Assembly: GCA_019635215.1 (NCBI GenBank)
Contig: JAHBZZ010000002.1
Coordinates: forward strand, 124,001 to 188,000
Direction: 5' to 3'
Origin: Nitrosomonas sp.
GTDB taxonomy: Bacteria; Pseudomonadota; Gammaproteobacteria; Burkholderiales; Nitrosomonadaceae
DNA length: 64,000 nt
The notes under the pieces are model-generated. The model did no database searches. It was not told where the DNA came from and worked only from the letters and a program-made list of their open reading frames with translations. Each line of letters opens with the position of its first letter. Position 1 is the first letter of the stretch. The position numbers and the translations under genes were made by a program. Positions 63,616 through 64,000 of this stretch are shown here, piece after piece.

Positions 63616-64000
63616 CTATTTGCTGAAACGGACTATCTGCCCAAGAGTTGTCCAGGATGTGGCTTGATCACATAATGACAAAATCTGTCCAACCAATTGC
63701 AATGCTCTGTGTTTAACTTTTTCATCCGGCACAGCGTAGTTGCTTTCGCTCATCCGCTGCACAATGCACACGAGATTGAGTTGTGTCTGTTCAAGGTAAA
63801 TAAAAACAAGCCAATTTCATAATCCAGCGCTTTTACATTGACAACAAAATCGATGAATGTACGCCCACCCTGTAAAAGCCGCAAACGAATGTCTCGGCAA
63901 TTTTAGCCGCTTTATAGCTAATTGATCGGGGTGATCAGGATGCAATTGTTTCGCCAGTATATCCGTATTTACAAAAGATATACCAAGCGGATCAAGCTGA
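63616..64000 (-). pseudogene. Frameshifted remnant gene of unknown identity
   Basis: On the minus strand, three reading frames each carry a coherent piece of protein: first FVNTDILAKQLHPDHPDQLA, then in another frame FIDFVVNVKALDYEIGLFLF, then in the original frame NLVCIVQRMSESNYAVPDEK up to a stop at 63616. This looks like one coding sequence broken by two frameshifts. I could not recognise the family, and the gene runs off the window edge. Confidence 0.4.

Overview
This window looks like chromosome of a chemolithoautotrophic betaproteobacterium of the Nitrosomonas type. That is an inference from gene content: a form IA RuBisCO cluster cbbL-cbbS-cbbQ-cbbO with divergent cbbR, copper-rich periplasmic proteins, RND efflux, a PEP-CTERM surface protein and moderate GC. 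No ammonia oxidation gene lies in the window, so the genus is not proven.

Layout. 1-2138 (minus): RND efflux adaptor and a permease cut by the window edge. 2502-5253 (plus): a multicopper oxidase overlapping a very His-rich membrane-anchored cupredoxin, closed by a strong terminator. 5497-12714 (plus): an IscR-type operator and promoter, then iscR, an A-type carrier, sufB, sufC, sufD, sufS, sufU and an nfu-like gene, which together form a complete SUF iron-sulfur assembly operon. 13095-18376 (minus): cbbO, cbbQ, cbbS, cbbL, with a hairpin between cbbS and cbbQ, and cbbR divergent at 18575. 19656-24207: a secreted protein, nadB, a small His-rich secreted protein, a DUF547 protein, a small lipoprotein and a VOC protein. 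24643-29015 (plus): OsmC-like protein, flavin monooxygenase, TetR regulator, membrane protein and PD40 protein. 29549-30405: a sigma-54-type promoter and PEP-CTERM protein. 30591-35593: a decayed copy of a thioredoxin-like gene, sdaA, a DUF3422 protein, the intact thioredoxin-like gene, an SDR and a small protein. 35914-54547: a three-part lysophospholipid/acyl-ACP protein, nrdA-nrdB behind two NrdR boxes, fumC, a Fur-controlled DUF2325 gene, leuS, an EAL-HDOD protein, a LemA/GIDE pair, a trypsin-like protease and gltX. Then come tRNA-Ala(GGC) and tRNA-Glu(TTC).

The right end (54901-63393) is one very large type I-F CRISPR array of 142 repeats and 141 spacers, transcribed on the minus strand, with its leader on the right and no cas gene in the window. 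Many spacers fall into homologous groups that sample the same or diverged target sites. This is a readable record of repeated encounters with related invaders.

Four copies of a MITE-like repeat with AAGAACCTGTTCAAGAT-type termini are scattered over 12.9-29.2 kb. In two cases the repeat end supplies the stop codon of the neighbouring gene. Other regulatory structures worth attention are a perfect 47-bp Fur-like palindrome over a well-formed promoter at 46086-46145 and the operator upstream of iscR.
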